From Neofusicoccum parvum (Eukaryota; Ascomycota; Dothideomycetes; Botryosphaeriales; Botryosphaeriaceae): DNA of 64,000 bases. The notes below the pieces were generated by a model. The model did no database searches. It was not told where the DNA came from and worked only from the letters and a program-made list of their open reading frames with translations. The stretch is from NCBI GenBank assembly GCA_020912385.1, contig CP087217.1, positions 310,001 through 374,000 of the forward strand. The letters are read 5' to 3'. The number at the start of each line of letters is the position of its first letter. Within the stretch, counting starts at the first letter, position 1. The position numbers and the translations under genes are program-made. Shown here piece by piece: positions 34,229 through 44,848 of this stretch.

Positions 34229-35711
34229 TTAGATACCACCTGGGCCTGTACAATCTTCTTCCACCGCGTCCTCATACAACCATGGCCCATGATATACTCG
34301 GAAGAGCCTCGGGGCGCAATAGAGCCCTGGAGAGGTTCAGCACAGCCGATATGGGGCAACCTTGAATACTGGAAGCGACTTCTGAGATGCGGATGGGAAC
34401 CGGCTCTCTTCAAGCTCCTCGGGGCTTAGAACATAGACGTTCTCATCCTTTGACGTGTTCTGAAGACAAGTATGGTGGGTAGGCATTCACCCGCTCGGAA
34501 AGCGATCCATCCAAGGCCCAGCGCATGATGAATTTGCAGCTTACCTTGATGTGAACAGCATCCTTTACCACTGGCGCCGGGATGGCGAGGAGTGCTGACA
34601 TGCGAACAGAGATCGTCCCGCCAGGCCTCACCGACACGAACTTTGACTCATTGTTGATCGTCGCACCATCAAGATCTCGAGTTCTGAAATCAAGTCTGGC
34701 TAAGCGCCCACTTGGACTGGGCGGTAGAAGTGTCGGTGTAGGAACGGACGGGGTTATCTTCCTCGACTTTCACTGGAATACTAGAGGGGGCGCCGGGCAT
34801 GTCCTCATCGGTGAGAGAAGGTGCCGCGGTCATGGCCATGGTCGCGGACGCGGGCACGGGCGTAGGTATGGACATGACTGAGGTTGTAGCAGTCGCAGGC
34901 GCAGGCGTAGCTGAGGTGAGAAACGAGGCTGTAAGGCAGTGCCCGGAGAACATCCAGACAATACTGAAGCGCTGACCAAATTGTTCGTTGTTACTAACTT
35001 TTGTCATACCTCATAGTCGTGTATGGAGGGAAGTCACCGTACGTGAAAGTCTTGCCCGTACCCTGGTGCTTAATCTCGATTTACTCTACAACGAAGGCGA
35101 TCTGAGCGTCTTTCTTCTCCGCGACGACCCCCGATCCTGCCTGGCCCGTCGAGGAGGAAGGCGGGAGCTCGTAAGGCGTCAAGAGACGCCTAATTAGCGT
35201 TATCCACGAACTGCCATTCTTCAGAAACGGTGAACCAAGAGCGCTGCAACGAGAAAGGACACTTTTCGAGACGAAACAAGCCCATTAGCTGTCGCCCGAG
35301 CGCGTCACGGACAATCGGGACGAAAGTTCAGAAGAAGGACCGAAGCTCTCCATCTCGAGCCTTTACGGATTCCTTGCGGAAGAAGATCGCGAACATAGTA
35401 CTGAAATTTTGGTTGTCGAACGTTGGAAAGCACAACTGATAAGTCCTCGCAAGCTTGTCGTAATAGTCGGCTCTGACGAATTCGGTGATCTTCAGGTTCT
35501 GCGAATCGAAAACATCAATTACCACCTCCATTAGCTGCCTCTGAGAACAGCAGTGCCCCGCGTGAATAGAGACAAAGCAAAATATCGCAAGCGGGGTATG
35601 GGAGAGAAGGTGCTTGCGGTTGAAGCAAAGGTAACTCTCCGCATTCGCAATGACCTGCTGAAAGTGGTCCAATCTCAGCCGACACAGCTCAGATCCTCTA
35701 AATGACTGCAA
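34229..35711 (-). pseudogene. Decayed or unresolved multi-exon gene between TIR elements
   Basis: Several minus-strand stretches read like real protein but cannot be joined without in-frame stops. The first (about 35711-35330) includes EVVIDVFDSQNLKITEFVRA and continues past a TGA after RDGELRSFF for another 50 clean codons to FVDNAN. The next (about 35186-35010) includes KKDAQIAFVVE, a TAA, then KHQGTGKTFTYGDFPPYTTM and a gtatga donor. A Pro/Thr/Ala linker with SLTDEDMPGAPSSIPVKVEE follows (about 34915-34740). Then comes KFVSVRPGGTISVRMSALLA, ending at a clean AAG|gtaagc donor (34545) whose 72-bp intron ends at cttcag. The last exon (SKDENVYVLSPEELEE) hits a TGA about 38 codons later. I do not recognise the family. 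It may be a pseudogene or a gene whose exon borders I cannot place. Confidence 0.4.
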
Positions 35712-35718
35712 TGTACGC

Positions 35719-35778
35719 GGAGAGTCGAATCATTTGTCCGTATAGCACTTTCGGAGGTGGATGCATGCTTCAACCCCC
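35719..35778. mobile_element. Short TIR element, copy C (diverged or internally deleted)
   Basis: A 60-bp segment whose left end ggagagtcgaatcatttgtc and following cgtatagc match the left end of copy B with a few changes. The right end is gcatgcttcaaccccc, matching the inverted copy of the same terminus. It is shorter than copies A and B, as if internally deleted, and marks the other side of the broken gene. Confidence 0.45.
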
Positions 35779-36100
35779 ACGGCCGGGACTTCTTCGCTGC
35801 GATCGGTCCTGTAAAATAGCCATGCGATTCAATCTCTCCCGCCCACGGAGCCCACCGCCTGACCAAGATTGCTTTTAGCGTTCTGCTTCGCGACTACGCA
35901 TGAGGCTCCACACATTCGCGCCATGCAATAACTCACCCGCCCGTCCGCCTCAAGTCTTGGCCAAAAGCATTCCCCATTCGGGAAGTGCACGGGCAGTCTG
36001 CGGACCGCGGACAATGTGCGAAGGCCGATTCGAATCCCTACCTCTTCGTATAATCCTGTAAGATGCAGTAACAAAACAAACAATTGAGGCAGCCCGGTGC

Positions 36101-37117
36101 ATATCGTCGCCGTTTATCTCACCGCCGAAGCCACGATCTTTAAAGTGGAGCCGCGAAGTCTGGGTGGGTATAACGGTACAAGTCGACTAACGTATTCTCT
36201 TGGCCACGCTCACTGCCGCATTAGGAAATTCAAATTCATCCGCCTGCCACCAAACCCACTCTATCGAACATTGCGTTCCAATATAACAAAAAAATGTCTT
36301 CCCCTGAGACTTAAATCCCATCACCAGCTTTCAACACACTTCGACATCGCAAAAGCAACGATGCTCACCCTCCTCTTCATCTCCAACCACAGTGGCGCTA
36401 GCCCTCGCCCTTGCCCTCGCCCTCTCTCCAAACATCCGCGCTGACACCACAATGGGATAACTGACGTGGCTGGTCCCATAGACACCCTCAACAAAGACAG
36501 TCATCTGTCTAGCTTCCGTACTCGTCGATAAACGACAGCATAGAGCACCAACACGTATATTCCGGCATGATCTAGTAGGCTTTATCAGACGGCATCACCG
36601 GACTCCGTTCTCGAACTACCAACGAAGCATCCCCAGCGTGCTGTGGCCGTGGCCTGCTGTGCCCTTTGACCATCCGCACAGGCACGCAGCGTTCGGTCTC
36701 GAGCCTCGCTCCAGGAGCATGTCACGCAGTACGCTGCAATCCCGCGTCCTCCCTCGCTGCCTCTGCCGCCCGGCGGCACGGTCTCCGCGCACCCGTCTCC
36801 GCGCACCCCACTCGCCCCGGACCTCCGCTGCAGCACCGCCACCGCCTCGCGCTGAAAGCTGTCTCGGCAGAGACGCTCGAGCCGCCGCCGCCGCTCTCTC
36901 GCTCTGGAACGGTCCGATAACGATCCTCTTCGCCGTCGCGTGCGCCTCCGCAGACTCCAGCTGGGCGCTGGTGTTAGAACGCCAGCGCTACCTGCAGCGC
37001 GCGTGTGTTGAGGGACTACTTGTTCCGCCTTGCGAAGCCGCCTGAGGAATACTCGCATTGGATATTGGCGTTCAAGAGGGCGAATCTGAGAACAGTAGAG
37101 CCGACTTCTTACGCTGA
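36101..37117. other. Intergenic, no gene recognised
   Basis: Overlapping frames on both strands (the longest is minus, 36585-37325) are Arg-rich and lack domain features. Nothing else was recognised. Confidence 0.35.
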
Positions 37118-37681
37118 CGGTGGGAAGAGGCCCACTGTGAACAGTGCCAGAAGGGTCCGTATGGTGCAGCGAGATTTCGTGGGAACGTTGGACGAGGTGC
37201 GCAGCGACTGCAAGAGGGGTGGGCGGAGATCCGACTGGCCGTCGTGTTTGATAGCAGCGAAGTTGTCTGGGCGCAGGAGGGTTTCTCGAGTTGGGATATA
37301 CTTGTTCTTGGGCCGGACGAGACAACCGTGGCTGTCTGCAGACTGCTGCAGACAGCGGTATGTGGGGGGTTGACGATGGGGAAGTTCGCCATCTCGATGG
37401 CTGATACGCGTTCTGGTCTGGAAGTTCTGCGGACTGTGGAAAAGGAGAGCCACAGTCGGACCCGCGCTCGCAGCAACCTTTCGCCGTTGCAGGACGGGTT
37501 GGACCTGGCAGCGTGCCTGACCATGAACCTGAAGTTGGGTGATGGGCTGCTACCGCGGTATGGGCCGTTCAAGCAGGGCGAGAGCCATGTCATGGTGGCC
37601 AACAACGGTATTGTCCTTGGGAAAGAGTATGTTGTGGAGAGGGGGTTCAGGCCGGTGATCGATGGGAAGGACGTCTTCTAG
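37118..37681 (+). pseudogene. Open reading frame with a CxxC start, start codon missing
   Basis: A 187-codon plus-strand frame runs from just after a TGA (37115-37117) to TAG at 37679-37681. It begins RWEEAHCEQCQKGPYG and later reads GFSSWDILVLGPDETTVAV and SMADTRSGLEVLRTVEKES, which looks more like protein than the other frames in this interval. There is no ATG until about 37375, so an upstream exon or a broken gene is required. The CxxC pair recalls fungal small cysteine-cluster domains, but the following cysteines lie in another frame. I do not assign a function. Confidence 0.25.
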
Positions 37682-37859
37682 ACAGCGGTGAAGAGACGTA
37701 CGCGAAGGGAGGATTACTTCTGCTTTCACCATGTCAACGGTTGTAAGTGAGTCGAGTGCAAGGACAGAAAGAGTGCTGTCAACAAGTAGGTAGGTTGTGC
37801 TTACCAGCGATAGTCTCCTCTTGTTTGATATTTCGAGTCTCTGCTCCTCCACTCCTCAC

Positions 37860-39660
37860 CTAGATGATAAACACGCATCTTTTCGTGAACGTCTCGTCCC
37901 ACGTCCACCCGCCGTCTAGCCCCTCTCCACCTCCTTTCTCCCGCCTCTCCCAACACTTCTCCAAAATCACCTGCGCGTCGACCACACTCCTCGTCCCCAG
38001 GAGCATCGCCAGCTCCTTCGTCTTTTCCACCACGAACTCCCTCATCCCTCGCATCTCCTCTGCCCCCAGCCCGTCACCGCCCGCCTCATACCCGGAAATG
38101 AACAGCGGCCACATGACCGCGTTCCACGCCGAGCTGTGCGCAGAGAGACCCTTGCCCGCCAGCATCAATAGCGGGCACCCCAGGTGCGTGAACAGCGCCC
38201 TCAGTGCGCCGACGCGTACCGCTTCGCCCACCGAAGTGCCGAACAGGTCTTCGAGGAGCGAGGAAAGGGCTTCATCGAACTCGTCGTGGTGGCGCAGCGG
38301 TGACTCGAAGACAAGGGTGCGGAGGCAGTAGAGCAGCGTGGCGGCGTGGTAGCAGTGCGTCAGAGCCAGCCAGTCGGGGCTGGTGGGCTCGAATTCGAAG
38401 TCGAGGGTCTTGATGACGGCTGGGAGCCATTTGGAGGCGGAGAAGGCCTTGATTTGCTTGAGTATGGAGCGGATCTCATCTATGGTGTCTTCGTGAGGGG
38501 ATTGAAGCGATAGCGAGGAGAAAGTGTTGGTAAGAGCGGAGGAGGAGGTCTGGCGAAACAGGGATGCTCGGAGGCCGTTGATGCGCGAGATTGCGTGGAA
38601 TAGAGTGGCCGGGCAGGGGAAGCAGGCTGTTACGGCAATGGCATCCCAGTCGGGGAAGTTTTCTGCGAGCTCTCGAGGCCAGTTGATGGACTGGCTGAGG
38701 AGTTGGGCGTTGCTGGTTGTACCGCCCATGACTTCAATGCTAAGAGAAGACGTCAGGGCTCTGTGCTGTACTCTAGGAGGAAGTCGCTTACGAGAGGAAG
38801 TATGAGGCACTGTACTGGTTCTCGCAGGATGATTGTAGGTATTTGTGCCAGCCGCCTCGAAGCTCAATGATGGCTGCAGCTCCCTGGACGTGTGCGTACC
38901 AGGACCCCATGGCTGAGTACTGGATCTGCTCCTTTGATCAATGGCTGACGGGCAAGACAACAGGAGAGACGTACATCTGCTGTCAAAAGCATCATGACGG
39001 CATCCAGGGCGACGTCTGTTATTTGGGTGGAGACATTACTCAACTGCTTGTTTAGCGCTTGGATTGTATTGTTCCTCTGCTGGCACACTTCCAGGTCCCG
39101 ATCAAGATCTCTTTGGCCTCTGATGGCTTTGTGTTGGCTGACAATCATGAGCATGATGTCCTTGATTAGCTGCGGCTCACAGCGCCATTCGTCCAGCGGT
39201 ATCATGCTCCAATTCACAACTGCGGGGTCGGGGACGATGAACGGGGCTATGCAGTCATTGTCTGGATGCACAGAGTCAGTGATTCTCCCCTGGCAACGGC
39301 CAGACCTGGTGGCGGCGTACAGTAGATGACCGAGTCCATGATGCGCATGGTTGCTTCGTCGGCGGGGAACCATTTTTGCTCGTTTAGCAGGTGGAAGGAT
39401 TTCGGGACAAGCTTCTTGGATGGAGCTTTGCTCTGCTTCCCGGCTGCACACAAGGCCTTGGCGAGTCTTTGCGCGCCCTCGGCGGGACGGTGGCGGGAGC
39501 GCTTTATGCTAGTCGACGACTGCGTGTGATTGATCCAGACGGTGGGCTTCTCGTAGCCGGGGCACTCGATGGCGTCCTTGGGACAGCGGGCGCAGGTGGG
39601 CTTTGCGGAGTCGCAGCGGACCCGGCGTTTCTTGCACGACAAACACTGTGCACCCAGCAT
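37860..39660 (-). CDS. Zn(II)2Cys6 transcription factor with fungal-specific regulatory domain
   Basis: Nuclear DNA-binding regulator. Exons on the minus strand are 39660-39306, 39261-38975, 38919-38792 and 38739-37860, encoding 549 aa. All three introns (44, 55 and 52 bp) are GT-AG and in phase. The binuclear cluster C-x2-C-x6-C-x6-C-x2-C-x6-C begins at residue 6 (CLSCKKRRVRCD). Residues 180-260 hold helices typical of the PF11951-type domain, including MGSWYAHVQGAAAIIELRGG in the third exon. The C-terminal half (DWLALTHCYHAATLLYCLR and onward) fits the same domain. The ATG at 39660 places the zinc cluster at the very N-terminus as in relatives. It lies next to a P450 on the same strand, a common arrangement for a pathway regulator, but its target genes cannot be read from sequence. 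Confidence 0.9.
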
Positions 39661-40289
39661 CGTCAAGCGAGTGAAGGATTGGAGACGGAGGGAGGGCGGT
39701 CGTGTACGTAGTAGCGTAGTAGGGCGTGGAAACTGTCTGTCACGGCGAAAGCTTCCGGCAACACCTTCCCGCTTCGGGCTAGCGTGCACACAACAGGGGC
39801 AGTGTAGAGGCAGTGCAGCGCACACGCACCCACCTTTCCCAAACACTGCTGCTCCCATGCTCTATACAGGAGCATGCTGCGGCACACAGCCGCTCGACCA
39901 GTCTCGGCCGCTCCGAGACTGCGCCCAGGCTAGCGAGCTGAGTCCGGGTCTGCATGCACAAGCGGTGCGAACCATATGCACACCTCAGCCATCAGCACCG
40001 TGTTTCAACTGCCGGCACACCTCTGCTTCCCAAAAATGGCCGACGCTAACGCAGTCCGCAGCAACTACATGCCGCTGTGCTCAGTGGAAATCTCTAGCGG
40101 GTGCAAGGAGTCCGTCGTTTGGGTCTGGAAGAACACTGCCTCAAAACAAATTAGGTGACATGTGGGGCCAGAGACCATGATCGACGATGCCGTGCAAGAA
40201 TAGCCGGAGCTTTTGGCCTGTGAGAATCCCCAATTACTCCAAAACAACGTCGACAAATCACTCCCATCTCTGGCACAAGCCCCCGCCGT
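39661..40289. other. Intergenic, promoter of the Zn2Cys6 gene and 3' flank of the P450
   Basis: Both neighbours are on the minus strand, so this 629-bp stretch should hold the P450 3' end and the regulator's promoter. No TATA box, repeat or RNA gene was recognised. Confidence 0.4.
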
Positions 40290-42122
40290 TCACAGCTTGA
40301 TGAGGCACCGGTCATCCCTCGGCCTAATCAAGAAGTAGTTCAACACATCCATACTCTCCGCCGTCGTCTTCTCAGACAACCTCGCCCCGCGCAGCTCCCT
40401 GAAGAACACCGCCGCCGCAAGCCTGAGCTCCATGAGCGCGAGGTGCAGCCCCAGACAAATCCTCGTCCCCGCGCCAAACGGCGCAAACGTCTGCGACGAC
40501 GGCGACGTTTTGGGTGGCAGAGACAGCCAGCGGTGCGGGTTAAACCTACACACGTGACAGATCAGCTCCAACACCTCTTATCTCCCCTCGAACAGAAAGC
40601 ACAAACGGGCAACACTCACCTCTCAGCATCCGGCCACAGCCCCTCATCCCGATGCAGCGTCCACGCCTGCGTGCTAACCGTCGTACCCTCCGGCAGCCAC
40701 CACCCGCCCAGCTCCGCGCCGCCGCTCGGCACCGCGCGCGGCAGGCTCCCCGGCGCGGCGCCGTACAGCCTCAGCGTCTCGTTGACCACGGCCGTCAGCA
40801 GCGGGCAGGCCTCGCAGTCGCGGTCGGCGAACGCGGGCGGCAGGCGCGCGACCTCGGCCTCCAGCTGCGCCTGTAGCGGTGGGTGCGCCAGCACCGCGTA
40901 CGTCAGGTAGGTCAGGCTGACGGCGGTGGTGTCGGCACCGGCGACGATGAAGTTGCCGGCCTCGACGCGGATGTCCAGGTCCGTCAGCGGGAAGGCCGAC
41001 GCCTTCTGCTCGTCCGGGTCCAGCTGCGCGAAGATCGAGGCCCCTTGGCCGCCTGTGCCCGCCGCCTTGCTGGACGCCACCGCCCGCGTGCCGTAGTCCA
41101 GGAGGCGCGAGTTGGCGTTGAACATGGCTTGCAGCGTCGGGTGTGGGATCAGACGGCCGAGGGTCGCGAGGAGGGGGAGCTCAGAGCGGATGCCCGAGCC
41201 GATCATGGTCGATTCGAGGACGTGGATGTATTCGTTTTTCTGGGGTTGGGGTCAGCTACGGGGGATTCTGTTGGAGGTGGGAGAGATATATATCCGGTGG
41301 CGCAAGAGGGACGTTTTAGCAGCGAGCAAGAAACATTGTAGGTAGTGAAGAGAGACCGTCGGCGAGAAACCAGCTCGGCGGAAGTGAAGGGTCAAAAGAA
41401 CAGGTGCACCCACCTCCCCGTGCTCCAGCATCCGAAAGCTCTCCCCGAACATCAGATGGCCGCTCACATCCGTCGCCATGAACGTCCACCACTTGAGCAG
41501 GTCGCTCTCCTCGCCCCTCCGCAGCTCCTCCCCGACCCGCCGTACCGCCAGCTCCACCTTCTCCCTCACCATCCCCTCCCACCGCCCCCTGATCTCGCTC
41601 TTCCCGAACGCCCGCGCGAACAGCCGCCGCCGCGCCGCGTGCATCTTCGCGTCGCTCATGTCGAACAGCCCCGCCGCGTTGCCCTGCACGAACTGCGCGT
41701 ACCACGCCGCCTTGTCGTACCCGCCGCCCGGCTTGTGGATCTGCTTCGCCGCCGCCGCGTCCGCGATCGCCACCTCGGTGGGCGTGAGGCGGAAGACGGC
41801 GCCGTGTCGTTGGTGGAGCGCGTGGATGTACTGCGTGCGCCGGCCGCGCACAATGGCGAGTTTGAGGGGGAGGTGCGTGAAGTGCGACCAGAGGGGGCCG
41901 GGGAGCGAGCGGAGGGGGGAGGTGACGGCGCGGTGGAGGGTCTGTCATGGGGTTAGCGGGGCGATTGGTGAGATTGTTTGGTGTCGGGGTAGGGGGGAGC
42001 AGGTGGAGGGGGAAAGAACGTACGCTGAGGAACCAGACGAGCGTGGTGACGCCGATGACGAGCGTGACGAGGGATGTGGGAGAGCTGGTGTAGGAGCTCA
42101 CAACTGGGAGCGTGGGCGCCAT
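40290..42122 (-). CDS. Cytochrome P450 monooxygenase
   Basis: Membrane-anchored microsomal P450 of 500 aa. Exons on the minus strand are 42122-42024, 41941-41414, 41239-40620 and 40545-40290; introns of 82, 174 and 74 bp all follow GT-AG and keep phase. An N-terminal hydrophobic anchor (LVTLVIGVTTLVWFLS) precedes the PLRSLPGPLWSHFTHLPLK hinge. The I-helix oxygen-binding motif is AGADTT, the K-helix ExxR is ETLR and the heme loop is FAPFGAGTRICLG with the axial Cys intact. The WWTFMATDVSGHLMFGESF segment belongs to a large fungal group with secondary-metabolite and detoxification members. The substrate is unknown. A TATA box lies about 120 bp upstream. Confidence 0.92.
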
Positions 42123-43020
42123 GGTGACGAGTTGAGGTTTGGAATTCCGGGGGATGTAGAAGTGCGCATAGGAAGAAAGAGAAGACTAAGAAGACACGAG
42201 ACAAGACTTGTGGAATGAGAAATTGAAACGGGATGTCAACACTATATATAATGGCCGAAGTTAGCTCCACTCCCGGGAAGACTATTCATGAGCCAGCCGG
42301 TCGATAATGAGTCACCGGGATGACTGCGAAGTCACTGAGGCCGAGTATGAAGCCATGAAGTTATGAAAGCGAGCCCGCCCCCGCAGTACGACGTATGTAC
42401 GCGATACGGAGTAGATGCAAGCCATCTGCTGGGAGATCAGTGTGATCGCCCTCCTAGTGCGATGTTGTCGTTCACACGGCTCCGGTCGAGCCAGTGATGT
42501 CGTTCGCATTGGTACGCCACAACCGCAAACCCGAGCTCCGTCTATGTGGAGCCGAAACCGCGCGCCGCAGCTGACTTCCCGCCCCGGATAGCAGCCAAAC
42601 CCCCCGTATTTGTGTGGAGCAGGCGGAGCATGGCTTACTGGGATTCAGCCGAGATCAATCCTTCGAAGTAGTGTCTTGTCCCAGAGCAGTCCGACGAACA
42701 AGCTCAAGCTTCAATTTATGGTTCTTTCATCCCTCTCGCTGCTTACTAACCATGCCCCGTCGAACACACCAAGTCCAGCGTCTGCTACTCATTATCGCCA
42801 ACGTAGAAAGCATGTTCAGGCAACGCACCTAGGAATTTCAAGACTGGGGATAATTTATCATTATGTTCGTTCCTATGCCTGTCTAGGTATCACTTTTGTC
42901 CGATGGATGCCCCGTACCCAGATCTTGATCCCTTTTTTGAGTCCCCGAACGCCTCCGTCCAGCTGCGCCAGCGGTAAAAAGAATATAAGTGACATTTTGA
43001 CGACGAGTTTTGTGCATCGT
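42123..43020. other. Intergenic between P450 start and LTV1 stop
   Basis: Holds the P450 promoter (TATA box at 42243) and the LTV1 3' flank. Plus-strand frames at 42610-43161 overlap LTV1 antisense and have no domain. Nothing else was recognised. Confidence 0.45.
42243..42250 (-). promoter_or_regulatory. TATA box of the P450 gene
   Basis: A run of tatatata, 121-128 bp upstream of the P450 ATG, in sequence that otherwise lacks such runs. The spacing suits a core promoter with a leader of roughly 80-100 bp. Confidence 0.5.
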
Positions 43021-44570
43021 CTAGTATGCCTTGGGGGATTTCTTGAGCCTTGCAGGTCCCAATCCCTTCCTGACCTCATCCAGCTGGGCCAGGCCATCCT
43101 TGTATCCATTCTGCTTCTTTCCTCTCTTCATGTGGCCGTTCTTCGAGGAAAATTCGTCTAGGATGGAGTCAAAATCACTCCTCAGGCCACCCGCCTGGCT
43201 GGAAGTCGATGCCTTGCTGTACACAGAAAGTCCAGACATTCCCGACATGCCGGTCATGCCCGATGCCATCGACATGTTGTCGTCCGCACCGTACCCGTCA
43301 TCTGTATACTCCTGCTCGTACTTCTCGAAACGCTCGTCGAGCAGCGATAGCTGGTCGGTACGAGCCAACGCCGAGGAAGTCATACTGTAGTTCGACGTGG
43401 ACGTGAGGGCACCCTTCCTCTTCTTGTGCCGGCCTCCCGTCACCGAAGAAGCACCAGTGACGAAAGATTGCAAGTCCGATGGAGCTCCGACTTTCTTCTG
43501 AGTCTTCTGGGCCTTCGCGTCCTTCTTGAACTTGCTGAACTCAGCCATCCAGTCACCGTCGCCATGGTCGTCGCCTTCTTCCCCAGCATGTCCCTCCACT
43601 GGCGGTAGCATGACACCCTCATCAGACACGGCCCCCGTCGGCGATGGTGCCTCGAACTTTGTCTTGTTGTCGGCCTTGACCGTATCATCCGTCGCCCAAC
43701 CATCGTCGTCGTCGTCCAAGAAATCCCCCATCATCTCCCAAGACTGCGGATCCACCTCTTGCCTGTCCTTCGCCAGCTCATTGAAAATGTCATCCTCATC
43801 CTCCACATACGCCTCGTCCTCGAGCGCTTCCAAAACTTCCCTCAGACGCGGGTCCATATCCGGCTGGAACCCGGCAATCGCGTCCGGCACATCCTGCTGG
43901 TCCTGATACGTGGTGCGGCGATAGAACTCGGACGGGGCCAAATCCTCGCCGAACAGGTCGGCGGCGCTCGAGCTGGCCGTCGACGAGACGCTCACGCCGG
44001 CCTCGCTCCTCCCGTCCTCGTCGACCGTCATGCCGCGCAGCATGTCCTCCAGCTTCATCTTGCTCTTGCCGCCCTTCTTCTCGGCGTCCTTGTCCTTGGC
44101 GGGGATGAACGTGGCGTCGCCGCTGCCGCCCATGTCGCGCAGGTGCTGCATGTAGTCGTACTCCGAGTCGTCGTAGAAGATGCCGTAGTTGGCGGCTTCG
44201 CCCTCGTTGGGCCGCACGCCGTCGCCGAACTCCGACTCCAGGTCGTGGCGTGACTTGATCTTGCCGCCCCTGACGCTGCCCTCGCCGGCATTGTTGCTGT
44301 TGTTGCGGTTCTTGTGCGTGTTGGGCGCCGCCACCTCGGCGAAGACCATGTCCGGGGCGTCGGGGTCGTGGATGCGAGGGTCATTTTGGGCGCGGTAGAC
44401 GAGGTGGAAGTTTTGGGCGGTCTTCTTGTCGCTGGTGGTGGGTGTCAGTGGGATGTTGGCGGGGTTTTTTCTTTTTAATTTTTTTTCTCTCGAGGTAGCG
44501 GTCTGGGAAGGGGAACGCGAAAGCTGCGGGCGAGATTGGAGACAGCTTACATAAACTTGCGGCGCGGCAT
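43021..44570 (-). CDS. LTV1: Ribosome assembly factor LTV1 (40S)
   Basis: Late 40S-subunit assembly and export factor. Exons on the minus strand are 44570-44551 (20 nt, MPRRKFI) and 44431-43021, encoding 476 aa; the 119-bp intron (gtaagc...ccaccag) joins MPRRKF to IDKKTAQNFHLVYRAQ, the expected LTV1 opening. Further family features are SEFGDGVRPNEGEAANYGIF with DDSEYDYMQHLRDMG, the FYRRTTYQDQQDVPDAIAGF region, VLEALEDEAYVEDEDDIF, and RFEKYEQEYTDDGYGA near residue 370. The protein is acidic with a basic C-terminus, as in relatives. In yeast LTV1 leaves pre-40S particles after phosphorylation by casein kinase 1. It shares a short divergent promoter interval with LSG1. Confidence 0.93.
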
Positions 44571-44848
44571 GGTGGGCTACAGGTATGGCGAACGGGACAG
44601 CAGAAAGGGCGTGGTTGGAGGAGGTTGTGGGTGGACGGAGTTAAGGCGCGGTGTCTTGGTGGGTTGTGTGGAGGGATCGCTCGTTATCGATGCTGACAAA
44701 AGTTGCGGCGGACAAGAAAAATCCGACTGTGACGCACTCCAGTCGCCGCCCGAACGCAGACCCCTCCACTCCACCACCTGCGGTCCTCCGCAACCACCAC
44801 AACACACTCAACACCGCACCGGATACTTGCTGAAAAAAATCCGGCAAG
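44571..44848. promoter_or_regulatory. Bidirectional promoter interval LTV1 / LSG1
   Basis: Only 278 bp separate the two divergent ATGs. The interval has no good TATA box, has CA-rich patches toward LSG1, and leaves little room for separate promoters, so shared control is likely. Confidence 0.55.

Larger units (their letters stand above)
33401..36100. other. AT-richer island with element remnants
   Basis: The sequence turns visibly less GC-rich than the desert to its left. Besides the three TIR elements and the broken gene, extra single copies of the gttgaagca core occur (33762-33772, 35612-35620). A minus-strand open frame at 35829-36083 (from a TTG codon) includes RRLPVHFPNGECFW, looks partly protein-like and may belong to the same broken gene. 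I see no transposase or reverse-transcriptase signature. Confidence 0.4.

Noticed and set aside
33401..36100. Autonomous transposon
   Set aside because: No transposase, reverse transcriptase or integrase motif could be read in any frame; only short inverted-repeat elements are supported.
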